The notes under the pieces are model-generated. The model was not told where the DNA came from and made no database searches. It saw nothing but the letters and a program-made list of their open reading frames with translations. Below are positions 1 through 6,889 of a stretch of 38,386 nucleotides of DNA, piece by piece; positions within the stretch are counted from its first letter, which is position 1; each line of letters opens with the position of its first letter. A program made the translations under genes and the position numbers. Origin of the DNA: Clostridia bacterium (lineage in GTDB: Bacteria > Bacillota > Clostridia > Oscillospirales > CAG-272); NCBI GenBank assembly GCA_017522125.1, contig JAFXAC010000073.1:1-38386 (forward strand), written 5' to 3'.

Positions 1-1910
1 CGGGTATCGCCCTCAACCGCATCGGTAACGGTAAGGTTAAGAACACCGTTCTTCAGTCCGCATTCTTCTCCCTCGCAGGCATTCTTCCCAAGGAAGACGC
101 TATCGAGTACATGAAGAAGATGGCATACAAGTCCTACATCAAGAAGGGACAGGCTATCGTTGACCTCAACTACAACGCTATCGACGCAGGCGCTGACGCT
201 TACGTTAAGGTAGACGTTCCCGCCGCTTGGGCAACCTGCGCAGACGATGCTCCCGCAGCTCTCGCAACGGGCAAGCGTGCAAACCTCGTTGACTTCGTAA
301 ACAACATCGCTTCTCCCGTTGGAGCTATGCGCGGTGACTCCCTCCCCGTATCCGCATTTATGGATTACGTTGACGGTACGTTCCCGCAGGGCTCTGCCGC
401 TTACGAGAAGAGAGGCGTTGCAGTTTCCGTTCCCTCTTGGGACGCTTCCAAGTGCGTACAGTGTAATATGTGCTCCTTCGTTTGCCCCCACGCCGCTATC
501 AGACCTTACGCTCTGAACGCTGACGAGGCCGCAAACGCTCCCGCTTGCACCAAGTACACCGACAAGCCCGCACTTAAGACCGACTACAAGTTCACCATCG
601 GCATCTCCACCCTTGACTGTATGGGTTGTACCCTCTGCGTTAAGGCGTGCAAGCTCGGTTGCCTTACTATGGTTCCCGCAGCTACCGTTGCTGAACAGCA
701 ACAAGCTTTCGATTACTGCGTAGCTAACGTTTCCGAGAAGGAGCTTCCCTACGGCGACAACACCGTTAAGGGCAGTCAGTTCAAGCAGCCCCTGCTTGAG
801 TTCTCCGGCTCTTGCGCAGGCTGTGCAGAAACCTCTTACGCTCGCCTTATCACTCAGCTCTTCGGCGAGAGAATGTACATCTCCAACGCAACCGGATGCT
901 CCTCTATCTGGGGCGGCTCCGCACCTGCAACTCCCTACACCGTAAACCGCGAAAGCGGCAAGGGCCCCGCTTGGGCTAACTCCCTCTTCGAGGACAACGC
1001 CGAGCACGGTCTTGGTATGGCTCTCGGTCAGAAGACCATTCGCGAGAAGCTCATCGCCAAGGTTGCCGAGATGGCAGCATCCGACAAGGCTTCCGACTCC
1101 TTCAAGGCAGCCGCTGAGGCTTACCTTGCATCCAAGGACGACGGCAAGGCTAACGCCGCCGCTACCAAGGCTCTCGTTGCTGAGCTTGAGGCTGCAGCAG
1201 CCGCAGGTTGCCCCGTAGCTCCCGCTATCCTTGCTGAAAAGGATTACCTCGCTAAGAAGTCCGTTTGGATCTTCGGTGGCGACGGTTGGGCATACGATAT
1301 CGGATTTGGCGGTCTTGACCACGTTCTCGCATCGGGCGAGGATGTAAACGTTATGGTATTCGATACCGAGGTTTACTCCAACACCGGCGGACAGGCTTCC
1401 AAGGCTTCCCAGATCGGTCAGGTTGCACAGTTCGCAGCCGCAGGTAAGGCAATCGGCAAGAAGAACCTTGCAGAGATCGCTATGTCCTACGGTTACGTAT
1501 ACGTAGCACAGGTTGCTATGGGTGCTGATATGAACCAGTTCCTCAAGGCTCTCTCCGAGGCTGAGGCTTACCACGGACCTTCCCTCATTATCGGCTACGC
1601 TCCTTGTGAGATGCACGGTATCAAGGGCGGTATGTTCAACAGCCAGCTTGAGATGAAGAGAGCGGTTGACGCAGGCTACTGGCAGATGTTCCGTTACAAC
1701 CCTGCCCTCAAGGCAGAAGGCAAGAATCCTCTTACCGTGGATTCCAAGGAGCCTACCGCAAGCTACCGCGACTTTATCACCAGCGAGACTCGTTACAGCA
1801 GACTTGCACAGCAGTTCCCCGACAGAGCCGAGGCGCTCTTCGACAAGGCAGAAAATGCCGCAAAGGACAAGTACGAGAGACTTCTCAAGTACGGCAAGCT
1901 GTTTGACTAA
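1..1910 (+). CDS. nifJ: Pyruvate:ferredoxin (flavodoxin) oxidoreductase, C-terminal part
   Basis: The reading frame is already open at base 3, so this is the 3' portion (about 635 residues) of a protein that is usually about 1,170 to 1,200 residues. The family oxidises pyruvate with CoA to acetyl-CoA and CO2 and passes electrons to ferredoxin in the cytoplasm of anaerobes. The visible part holds a two-cluster ferredoxin domain (CVQCNMCSFVCP and CMGCTLCVKAC), then the CAGC motif of the third cluster, then the thiamine-diphosphate domain (GDGWAYDIGFGG, followed by DTEVYSNTGGQASKAS). The ATG at base 111 is internal. Codon use is strongly biased to GCT, CTC, AAG and GAC, unlike pgeF just downstream, which suggests very high expression. 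A 12-bp perfect hairpin follows the stop. Confidence 0.97.
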   Translation, partial: GIALNRIGNGKVKNTVLQSAFFSLAGILPKEDAIEYMKKMAYKSYIKKGQAIVDLNYNAIDAGADAYVKVDVPAAWATCADDAPAALATGKRANLVDFVNNIASPVGAMRGDSLPVSAFMDYVDGTFPQGSAAYEKRGVAVSVPSWDASKCVQCNMCSFVCPHAAIRPYALNADEAANAPACTKYTDKPALKTDYKFTIGISTLDCMGCTLCVKACKLGCLTMVPAATVAEQQQAFDYCVANVSEKELPYGDNTVKGSQFKQPLLEFSGSCAGCAETSYARLITQLFGERMYISNATGCSSIWGGSAPATPYTVNRESGKGPAWANSLFEDNAEHGLGMALGQKTIREKLIAKVAEMAASDKASDSFKAAAEAYLASKDDGKANAAATKALVAELEAAAAAGCPVAPAILAEKDYLAKKSVWIFGGDGWAYDIGFGGLDHVLASGEDVNVMVFDTEVYSNTGGQASKASQIGQVAQFAAAGKAIGKKNLAEIAMSYGYVYVAQVAMGADMNQFLKALSEAEAYHGPSLIIGYAPCEMHGIKGGMFNSQLEMKRAVDAGYWQMFRYNPALKAEGKNPLTVDSKEPTASYRDFITSETRYSRLAQQFPDRAEALFDKAENAAKDKYERLLKYGKLFD

Positions 1911-1930
1911 TAACAAAAAGTGGGCGCGGC

Positions 1931-1960
1931 TCGGTGACCTGCTTTATCGCAGGTCACCGA
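1931..1960. terminator. Perfect 12-bp hairpin after PFOR
   Basis: The arms tcggtgacctgc and gcaggtcaccga enclose the loop tttatc, 20 bases after the PFOR stop. No T-run follows, so it may be a 3'-end stabilising or processing hairpin rather than a classical terminator. It also forms the left edge of the mini-hairpin array described next. Confidence 0.5.
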
Positions 1961-2130
1961 ACGATGTTTGCCCTTACCGGCAAGTGATGTCGGCTTCCCC
2001 TAACGATGTTGCCTTCGGCAATGATGTTGTGCCTTCGGCACAGTGGGCAAACATCACATCATTGCGACCATCGGGAACAACATCATTACGAACGAAGTGA
2101 GTAACATCACTTTTGCGTAAGCAAAAACAC
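1961..2130. repeat. Mini-hairpin array, copy 1 (gatgt/acatc-linked)
   Basis: This fills much of the 383-base gap between PFOR and pgeF, which otherwise holds no convincing gene. Small palindromes are strung together by short spacers that read gatgt on the left and acatc or acatcatt on the right. Examples are ttgcc-ttc-ggcaa at 2009-2021, gtgcc-ttc-ggcac near 2029-2041, and ttttgc-gtaa-gcaaaa at 2111-2126. An outer perfect 11-bp inverted repeat (gatgtttgccc at 1963-1973, gggcaaacatc at 2045-2055) encloses several of them. The same style of sequence recurs at 23221-23390, so this is a dispersed family in this genome. Its function is unknown. Confidence 0.65.
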
Positions 2131-2166
2131 CACTCCTTTACCATCCGAAAACAAAATATGGTATAA

Positions 2167-2196
2167 CACACTATACCTTGCAAGCAAGGTAGTGTG
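2167..2196. other. Intergenic stem-loop
   Basis: The outer arms cacacta (2167-2173) and tagtgtg (2190-2196) surround an inner stem accttg-caag-caaggt. It abuts the terminator-like hairpin at 2197-2227. No conserved RNA family is recognisable. Confidence 0.5.
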
Positions 2197-2227
2197 CAAA
2201 AGGGACGAGAAAATCTTGTCCCTTTTG
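2197..2227. terminator. Likely bidirectional terminator upstream of pgeF
   Basis: The perfect arms caaaagggac and gtcccttttg extend inward (gaga/tctt, with one G-T pair) to a stem of about 14 bp. The stem starts with four A and ends with four T. It would separate pgeF from the PFOR unit. The 66 bases between it and pgeF contain only the ribosome binding site aagga. Confidence 0.55.
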
Positions 2228-2293
2228 ATATTGCTGAAAAACTGCTTTACGGTAGGTAGCACCATTCAACCCCATCTTTTATAAGGAAAAAAT

Positions 2294-3085
2294 ATGGAAT
2301 ATAAAACTTCGGGCGGCGTGACGTTTGCCTACTCGCCGCTTATCGACGTGCCGCACGGCTTTTCAACGCGGCTCGGCGGCGTGAGCGAGGCGGCGCACAC
2401 GTCCGCATTAAATCTTGCGTTTGACAAGGGCGACGGGCGCGAAACGGTCCTTAAAAACCTCGCGCTGTTTGCCGCCGCCGTCGGCGTGGACGAAAAAAGC
2501 ATAATCTCCGCGCCGCAAATACACTCCGCGACCGTCAGGCGCGTGAGTATCGCAGACGCGGGGCGCGGATATTTTAAGGAATGCGACTTCGCGTGCGACG
2601 GCTATATCACCACGGAGCGCGGCGTAACGCTCGGCGTTAAGACCGCGGACTGCGTGCCGATACTGATGTGCGCAAAGCGCGGCGGCGAAGGGCGCGCCGT
2701 GTGCGCCCTGCACGCGGGCTGGCGCGGAACGTCGGCAAGGATAGTCGAGGCGGCACTCGGTGAGCTTTTCGCCCTCGGCTTTGCACCGAGCGATATCTAC
2801 GCCGCGATAGGGCCGTCGATAGGAAGCTGCTGCTACGAGGTCGGCGAGGACTTTTACGCCGCGTTCGACGCAGAGCTACGGGAGAAATTCGTTATCCCGA
2901 CGGAAAACGGCAAGTACCGCGCCGACCTGCGCGCGGCAAACCTCGCGCTTTTCGAGGCGGCGGGCGTGCCGCGACAAAACGTCGACGTAAGCGAGGATTG
3001 CACCTACTGCCGAGGTGACCTCTACTACTCACACCGCCGCCAAAACGGCACGCGCGGCTCAATGCTGTCTGTAATTGCATTATGA
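2294..3085 (+). CDS. pgeF: Peptidoglycan editing factor / purine nucleoside phosphorylase, YfiH-LACC1 family
   Basis: A 263-residue cytoplasmic enzyme of the DUF152/YfiH/YlmD/LACC1 family, at the usual family length. Family members phosphorolyse or deaminate purine nucleosides, and the E. coli member has been linked to removing wrongly incorporated residues from cell-wall precursors. The three residues expected at the metal and active site are present: His77 in QIHSATV, Cys120 in GVKTADCVPIL and His140 in ALHAGWRG. Other family blocks are HGFSTRLGGVS near the start, IGPSIGSCCYEVG, and the C-terminal DCTYCRGDLYYSHRR. The ATG has an aagga site about seven bases upstream. The gene is rich in GCG and CGC codons, unlike PFOR. 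It ends directly in its own terminator, and an upstream hairpin suggests a single-gene unit. Confidence 0.95.
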   Translation: MEYKTSGGVTFAYSPLIDVPHGFSTRLGGVSEAAHTSALNLAFDKGDGRETVLKNLALFAAAVGVDEKSIISAPQIHSATVRRVSIADAGRGYFKECDFACDGYITTERGVTLGVKTADCVPILMCAKRGGEGRAVCALHAGWRGTSARIVEAALGELFALGFAPSDIYAAIGPSIGSCCYEVGEDFYAAFDAELREKFVIPTENGKYRADLRAANLALFEAAGVPRQNVDVSEDCTYCRGDLYYSHRRQNGTRGSMLSVIAL

Positions 3086-3111
3086 AAAAGCGGAAAAATT
3101 TTCCGCTTTTT
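3085..3111 (+). terminator. Rho-independent terminator of pgeF
   Basis: The stem aaaagcggaaaa/ttttccgctttt with a T-rich tail overlaps the last base of the pgeF stop codon. Confidence 0.8.
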
Positions 3112-3121
3112 TATTTTGCGC

Positions 3122-3151
3122 GTATAATGGCGGTGGGAATGGGAAAGAATA
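3122..3151 (+). promoter_or_regulatory. Sigma-F-type promoter of spoIIR
   Basis: The -35 element GTATA (3122-3126) lies 15 bases before GGAAAGAATA (3142-3151). Together they match the Bacillus sigma-F consensus GYWTA-N15/16-GGNNANAHTR at every constrained position. The downstream gene is spoIIR, a classical early-forespore sigma-F target. The match was found by eye. Confidence 0.7.
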
Positions 3152-3206
3152 AAATGTAACTATCGGAAGGCAAGGGTACTCTACATATCTACAAAGGAGT
3201 ACGAAA

Positions 3207-3875
3207 ATGAAAACGAAAAAAGCCATTCATAATAAAAGCCACCTTTGCCTTATTCCGATAATACTCGCCGCCGTGATGATACTGTCGGCGGCTTGCTCCG
3301 CGAGCGCGAAGCAGGACAGCGTGTACGAGCGCGTTTTGCGCCTTCACGTCATAGCAAACTCGGACAGCGATGACGATCAGCGCATAAAATACGAGGTGCG
3401 CGACGCGATACTTGCCGCGACCGCATCGCTTTTGGGTGATTGCGCCGACAAAGAGGAGGCGGTTGAGCGCGTAAATTCCTCGCGCAATATCATTCTTGAT
3501 GCCGCCGCCGAGGTGCTTTCGCAAAACGGCGTGGACTACGGCGCGGATATGCTCGTAGGTCAGGAAAATTACCCCGAGCGCGTATACGATGGCGCGGCGT
3601 ATCCCGCGGGAGAATACACCTCGGTGCGTGTCGTCCTCGGTGACGGCGAGGGGCAGAATTGGTGGTGCGTGCTGTTTCCGCCGCTGTGCCTGTCCGCCGC
3701 GCTTGAAAAAAAGGCGGATGCCACGCTCCCCCTCTCCCCCTCGGACACCTTCGACGACGCCGTTGAGGTCGGCATAACCGACAAGCAATACGGCATCATC
3801 ACCGAAACGGAAAATACCCCGAAATACCGCCTGAAATTCAAGCTTTTCGAGCTTATAGCGGAGCTGTTTGAGTAA
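3207..3875 (+). CDS. spoIIR: Stage II sporulation protein R
   Basis: A 222-residue exported protein. In sporulating Firmicutes SpoIIR is made in the forespore, crosses the septal membrane and triggers the SpoIIGA protease to process pro-sigma-E in the mother cell. The family signature LRLHVIANSDSDDDQRIKYE lies just after an N-terminal hydrophobic segment (about residues 13-32). A second family block, YPAGEYTSVRVVLGDGEGQNWWCVLFPPLC, is recognisable in pieces (YPAGEY, GEGQNWWCVLFPPLC). Signal cleavage is likely at the ASA just before KQDS. The ATG is preceded by aaaggag. The only clear promoter is sigma-F-like, as expected for this gene. It ends in a terminator shared with the convergent XRE gene. 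Confidence 0.95.
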   Translation: MKTKKAIHNKSHLCLIPIILAAVMILSAACSASAKQDSVYERVLRLHVIANSDSDDDQRIKYEVRDAILAATASLLGDCADKEEAVERVNSSRNIILDAAAEVLSQNGVDYGADMLVGQENYPERVYDGAAYPAGEYTSVRVVLGDGEGQNWWCVLFPPLCLSAALEKKADATLPLSPSDTFDDAVEVGITDKQYGIITETENTPKYRLKFKLFELIAELFE

Positions 3876-3912
3876 AAAAACGCGCTTATGGCAAGCCATA
3901 AGCGCGTTTTTT
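3874..3912. terminator. Bidirectional terminator between spoIIR and the XRE gene
   Basis: The perfect 12-bp arms cgcgcttatggc and gccataagcgcg are flanked by A7 on the left and T6 on the right. It can end both the plus-strand spoIIR and the minus-strand regulator, and it marks the left edge of the XRE/SLOG cassette. Confidence 0.9.
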
Positions 3913-3917
3913 CACAA

Positions 3918-4154
3918 TCAATCTTCCTCAAGCTCGTTAAAATAATCCCTATCGAAAAATTCCGACAAGGTAATTCCCGCCCCCTCGCAAAAGCGCTTTA
4001 TCGTAATGACCTTAGAGCATTTTGTTCTACCCTTGATAAGATCATAGATAGCGGAAGGCGACATTCCGCCGTTCAATGCGATATCGCATACATTACTGCC
4101 GCGTTCATTACAAATTTCATCTATCCGCTTGATTATAGCATCGTTTAATTTCAT
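3918..4154 (-). CDS. Small XRE-family (Cro/CI-like) DNA-binding regulator
   Basis: A 78-residue protein that is essentially one helix-turn-helix domain. Helices 2 and 3 fall around residues 22-45 (NVCDIALNGGMSPSAIYDLI), and the second half (ITIKRFCEGAGITLSEFFD) is typical of XRE domains. There is no visible sensor domain, so any signal must act on the DNA-binding module or through a partner. It is divergent from the SLOG gene across a 148-base region with three near-identical palindromes. Inference: it is an autorepressor that also controls the SLOG gene. A TATAAT-type -10 at 4194-4199 reads toward it, and operator 1 lies directly downstream of that. The start follows a modest site (aggtagga). 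Confidence 0.85.
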   Translation of the reverse strand: MKLNDAIIKRIDEICNERGSNVCDIALNGGMSPSAIYDLIKGRTKCSKVITIKRFCEGAGITLSEFFDRDYFNELEED

Positions 4155-4175
4155 AACATTATCCTACCTACATTT

Positions 4176-4191
4176 TTGTGGAGTTCCACAA
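4176..4191. promoter_or_regulatory. Palindromic operator 1
   Basis: ttgtggagttccacaa is a 6-4-6 palindrome sharing the tgg....cca core with operators 2 and 3. It sits just downstream of the -10 that reads toward the XRE gene, where a bound repressor would block initiation. Confidence 0.75.
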
Positions 4192-4193
4192 AT

Positions 4194-4199
4194 ATTATA
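4194..4199 (-). promoter_or_regulatory. Candidate -10 of the XRE gene
   Basis: TATAAT on the minus strand, about 40 bases before the XRE start. No good -35 lies 17 bases upstream, so the promoter may be weak. Confidence 0.45.
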
Positions 4200-4220
4200 G
4201 GTAAATACAAAAACTTTCTC

Positions 4221-4236
4221 TCGTGGAATTCCACGA
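4221..4236. promoter_or_regulatory. Palindromic operator 2
   Basis: tcgtggaattccacga is a perfect 16-bp palindrome ending two bases before the -35 of the SLOG promoter. Its centre is 45 bp from the centre of operator 1. Confidence 0.85.
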
Positions 4237-4238
4237 TG

Positions 4239-4267
4239 TTGACAAAGTTTTTCTTTAATAGTATAAT
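4239..4267 (+). promoter_or_regulatory. Consensus sigma-A promoter of the SLOG gene
   Basis: TTGACA (4239-4244), a 17-bp spacer and TATAAT (4262-4267): a perfect match in both boxes. It is flanked by operator 2 upstream and operator 3 downstream, so it looks like a strong promoter held off by a repressor. Confidence 0.9.
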
Positions 4268-4272
4268 ATATT

Positions 4273-4288
4273 TCGTGGTATTCCACGA
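4273..4288. promoter_or_regulatory. Palindromic operator 3
   Basis: tcgtggtattccacga has the same 6-bp arms as operator 2 with centre tatt. With its outer flanks the symmetry extends to tttcgtgg/ccacgaaa (4271-4290). It covers the expected transcription start and runs into the ribosome binding site of the SLOG gene. Its centre is 52 bp from that of operator 2. Confidence 0.85.
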
Positions 4289-4302
4289 AAGGAGAGCGAG
4301 AT

Positions 4303-4761
4303 ATGACAATTGCCTTTGCAGGTCACGCCTTTATAACTTCAAGCGGCAAGGTAAAAGAAATTGTAAAAGAGCAAATAAGAAATCACGCCGTTGGCATCGG
4401 GCGCATTACCTGCTATCTTGGCGGGTATGGAAATTTTGACGAGATATGCGCTTGCGCGTGCCGAGAATTGAAGCAAGAAGAGTATGGCATCGAGGTGGTA
4501 TACGTTAGCCCATATTTCAGCTTGCAGGAGCAAGCCAAAATAAAAGAAATGCAGAGAAGTGGTTTATATGATACGTCAATATACCCTCCCATTGAAAAAA
4601 CGCCACCGAGATTTGCAATTTTAAAGCGAAACGAATGGATGATGACAAACGCAGACCTCGTAATAGCATATGTAGATCATAGCTACGGCGGCGCATATAA
4701 GTCACTTCAAGTGGCAAAGAGAAAAAACAAAAAAATAATAAATATTTGCGATCTTCTATAA
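4303..4761 (+). CDS. SLOG/DUF1273-like nucleotide-binding-fold protein
   Basis: A 152-residue single-domain protein with the pattern of the SLOG superfamily (DprA, YpsA/DUF1273, LOG and TRPM-type sensors), which bind nucleotides or nucleotide-derived signals. Visible elements are an N-terminal strand ending in FAGH (residues 5-8), the glycine turn YLGGYGNFD (38-46), a helix with a Cys-Ala-Cys, RNEWMM (109-114), the strand ADLVIAYV (117-124) and the turn YGGAYKS (128-134) before a lysine-rich helix and IINI. No catalytic partner or membrane segment is present. aaaggag precedes the ATG. The gene is clearly more AT-rich than its neighbours and is bounded by terminators, which suggests a transferred cassette. 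Its function and ligand are unknown; SLOG membership is inferred from motifs only. Confidence 0.75.
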   Translation: MTIAFAGHAFITSSGKVKEIVKEQIRNHAVGIGRITCYLGGYGNFDEICACACRELKQEEYGIEVVYVSPYFSLQEQAKIKEMQRSGLYDTSIYPPIEKTPPRFAILKRNEWMMTNADLVIAYVDHSYGGAYKSLQVAKRKNKKIINICDLL

Positions 4762-4762
4762 T

Positions 4763-4790
4763 AAAAAAAGAGCCTTGCGGCTCTTTTTTT
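4763..4790. terminator. Bidirectional terminator between the SLOG gene and tpiA
   Basis: The perfect arms aaaaaaagagcc and ggctcttttttt enclose the loop ttgc. It serves the SLOG gene on the plus strand and tpiA on the minus strand. Confidence 0.9.
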
Positions 4791-4796
4791 ATTTAA

Positions 4797-5564
4797 TTAC
4801 TGTGCGGCGTCGACGATAGCGGCGAATTTTGCGGGAACAAGAGATGCTCCGCCGATAAGTCCGCCGTCAACGTTGGGCTTTGCAAGAAGCTCTGCCGCGT
4901 TTGCGTCGTTCATAGATCCGCCGTACTGAATGGTAACGCTCTCGGCTACCTCTGCACCGTAAAGCTCAACGAGTACGTTACGGATAGCGGCGCAGGTTTC
5001 TTCTGCCTGCTCGGGAGTTGCGGTAAGTCCCGTGCCGATCGCCCATACGGGCTCGTAAGCGATGATAACGTTCTTAAGCTGCTCAGCAGTAATGCCTGCA
5101 AGGTCGAGCTTGGTCTGCATTCCAACTACCTCGTTGGTGATGCCCGAAAGTCTTTGCTCCTTGACCTCGCCAAGGCAAAGAATGACCTTCATTCCTGCCT
5201 CAAGAGCCGCCTTGGTGCGAAGGTTAACTGTTTCGTCGGTCTCACCGAAATACTGACGTCTTTCGCTGTGACCGATGATAACGTACTCAACTCCGATAGC
5301 GGTGAGCATCTCGGCGCTGACCTCGCCCGTGTATGCGCCCTTGGGAGCGAAATGCACGTTCTCAGCTCCGATTTTGATGTTAGAGCCCTCGGCTGCCTCC
5401 ATAGCGGCGGCGATGGTTACGTAGGGAGCGCAGAAAATAATATCACAATTATCCTTGCCTGCAACGAGGGGCTTTACGCCTGCGATAAACTCACGCGCCT
5501 CGGCGGGAGTGAAGTTCATCTTCCAGTTGCCTGCAATAACGGTTCTTCTCTTTGCGGGATTCAT
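4797..5564 (-). CDS. tpiA: Triosephosphate isomerase
   Basis: A 255-residue TIM-barrel enzyme that interconverts dihydroxyacetone phosphate and glyceraldehyde 3-phosphate in glycolysis. All catalytic landmarks are present: Lys15 in GNWKMN, His99 in GHSERR, Glu171 in AYEPVWAIGTG, and the phosphate-binding IQYGGSMN and GGLIGGASL loops. I place the start at 5564 (MNPAKRR) because gaggtg lies about seven bases before it and only 14 bases then separate it from the pgk stop; an in-frame ATG 11 codons upstream overlaps pgk and has no better site. It is the second gene of a pgk-tpiA operon, with the biased codons of a highly expressed gene. Confidence 0.97.
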   Translation of the reverse strand: MNPAKRRTVIAGNWKMNFTPAEAREFIAGVKPLVAGKDNCDIIFCAPYVTIAAAMEAAEGSNIKIGAENVHFAPKGAYTGEVSAEMLTAIGVEYVIIGHSERRQYFGETDETVNLRTKAALEAGMKVILCLGEVKEQRLSGITNEVVGMQTKLDLAGITAEQLKNVIIAYEPVWAIGTGLTATPEQAEETCAAIRNVLVELYGAEVAESVTIQYGGSMNDANAAELLAKPNVDGGLIGGASLVPAKFAAIVDAAQ

Positions 5565-5578
5565 ATCTGTCACCTCAA

Positions 5579-6766
5579 TTACTTGTTCTGAAGGCAAGCG
5601 ATGCCGGGAAGCTCAAGTCCCTCAAGGAACTCAAGAGATGCGCCGCCGCCCGTGGAAACGTGAGTCATCTTTGCCGCGTAGCCGAGCTTTTCAACTGCTG
5701 CTGCGCTGTCGCCGCCGCCGATGATGGAAACTGCTCCGCTCTCTGCAACTGCCTTAGCAACTGCCTCGGTACCTGCGGCAAAGTTCTTCCACTCGGAAAC
5801 GCCCATAGGACCGTTCCAAACTACGGTTCCTGCACCAACGAGAGCGTCGGAGAAGAGCTTCTGAGTCTTAGGTCCAACGTCAAGTCCCATCCAACCGTCG
5901 GGAATGCTGTCGGAGTCAACGGTAGAGAACTCGGTGTTCTCGTCGTATTCCTTACCGATAATGTTATCAATGGGGAGAAGGAACTTAACGCCCTTGTCAG
6001 CCGCCTTCTTGAGCATCTCGCGAGCAAGCTCGATCTTGTCATCCTCGCAAATGGAAGTACCGATGCTGTAGCCCTGTGCCTTGAAGAAGGTGTAAGCCAT
6101 ACCGCCGCCGATGATGAGGGTATCAACCTTCTCGATAAGGTTGTTGATAACGCCGATCTTGTCGGAAACCTTTGCGCCGCCGAGAATAGCAACGAAGGGA
6201 CGGGCAGGATCCTCAAGAGCCTTACCCATAACGCCGATCTCCTTCTGAATGAGGTATCCGCAAACTGCGGGCAGATAATCGGCAACGCCTGCGGTGGAGG
6301 CGTGTGCGCGGTGAGCCGCGCCAAATGCATCGTTTACAAAGATCTCAGCCATGGAAGCGAGCTCCTTTGCAAACTCGGGATCGTTCTTTTCCTCTCTCTT
6401 GTCGAAACGGGTGTTCTCAAGAAGGAGAGCCTCGCCACTCTTAAGAGCAGCAGCCATAGCCTTGGTCTCCGCGCCGATGGTGTCGGGAGCAAGTGCTACG
6501 TTCTGACCGAGAAGCTCGGTAAGTCTTGCGGCAACGGGAGCAAGAGAGAACTTGGGGTTAGCCTCGCCCTTGGGCTTGCCCATGTGGGAGCAAAGGATAA
6601 CAGCCGCGCCGTTATCAAGCAGATACTTGATGGTGGGCAGAGCCTCTACGATACGCTTGTCCGAGGTGATAACGCCGTCCTTAAGCGGAACGTTAAAATC
6701 GCAACGGACGAGTACCTTCTTACCCGATACGTTGATATCTTCAATTGTTTTCTTGTTGTAGGTCAT
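5579..6766 (-). CDS. pgk: Phosphoglycerate kinase
   Basis: A 395-residue two-lobed glycolytic kinase that makes ATP from 1,3-bisphosphoglycerate. The N-terminal substrate site [10 protein letters not shown], the SHMGKPKG block, the [15 protein letters not shown] motif, the [11 protein letters not shown] stretch and the C-terminal nucleotide loop ([22 protein letters not shown]) are all intact. The ATG at 6766 is preferred over an in-frame TTG three codons upstream, because gcagg then lies nine bases before the start. A well-formed sigma-A promoter sits about 40 bases upstream, and tpiA follows after 14 bases. Codons are strongly biased as in PFOR and pnp, which is why long spurious antisense frames exist here. 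Confidence 0.98.
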   Translation of the reverse strand: MTYNKKTIEDINVSGKKVLVRCDFNVPLKDGVITSDKRIVEALPTIKYLLDNGAAVILCSHMGKPKGEANPKFSLAPVAARLTELLGQNVALAPDTIGAETKAMAAALKSGEALLLENTRFDKREEKNDPEFAKELASMAEIFVNDAFGAAHRAHASTAGVADYLPAVCGYLIQKEIGVMGKALEDPARPFVAILGGAKVSDKIGVINNLIEKVDTLIIGGGMAYTFFKAQGYSIGTSICEDDKIELAREMLKKAADKGVKFLLPIDNIIGKEYDENTEFSTVDSDSIPDGWMGLDVGPKTQKLFSDALVGAGTVVWNGPMGVSEWKNFAAGTEAVAKAVAESGAVSIIGGGDSAAAVEKLGYAAKMTHVSTGGGASLEFLEGLELPGIACLQNK

Positions 6767-6804
6767 AAAATTCAACCTGCCTTTCGCAAATTTTTACATT
6801 ATAT

Positions 6805-6833
6805 AATATACCACAAATGTAAAGAAATATCAA
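6805..6833 (-). promoter_or_regulatory. Sigma-A promoter of pgk-tpiA
   Basis: On the minus strand TTGATA (6833-6828), a 17-bp spacer and TATATT (6810-6805), about 40 bases upstream of the pgk start. Confidence 0.75.
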
Positions 6834-6851
6834 GCATTATTTGCAAATTTT

Positions 6852-6886
6852 AACGCCTTTTCGGCAAATTTTTCCGAAAAGGCGTT
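6852..6886 (-). terminator. Terminator of the lipoprotein operon
   Basis: The perfect 13-bp arms aacgccttttcgg and ccgaaaaggcgtt lie just after the lipoprotein stop. The trailing sequence on the minus strand is only moderately T-rich (aaaattt). Confidence 0.75.
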
Positions 6887-6889
6887 AAG

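Noticed and set aside
1961..2130. CRISPR array
   Set aside because: Units are palindromic and unequal, spacers are constant 5- to 8-base linkers, and no cas genes are present.
1974..2183. A 69-codon frame on the minus strand across the first mini-hairpin array
   Set aside because: Its residues simply translate the repeat; no start signal.
2167..2227. Riboswitch upstream of pgeF
   Set aside because: Two simple adjacent hairpins without a conserved aptamer core; better read as a stem-loop plus terminator.
4303..4761. Classical toxin-antitoxin pair with the XRE gene
   Set aside because: The genes are divergent rather than in an operon, and the partner has a SLOG-like fold, not a known toxin fold.
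6764..6775. Upstream TTG start for pgk
   Set aside because: The ATG three codons downstream has better spacing from the ribosome binding site and gives the usual family start.
5552..6853. A 433-codon open frame on the plus strand opposite pgk
   Set aside because: Antisense shadow of a certain gene.
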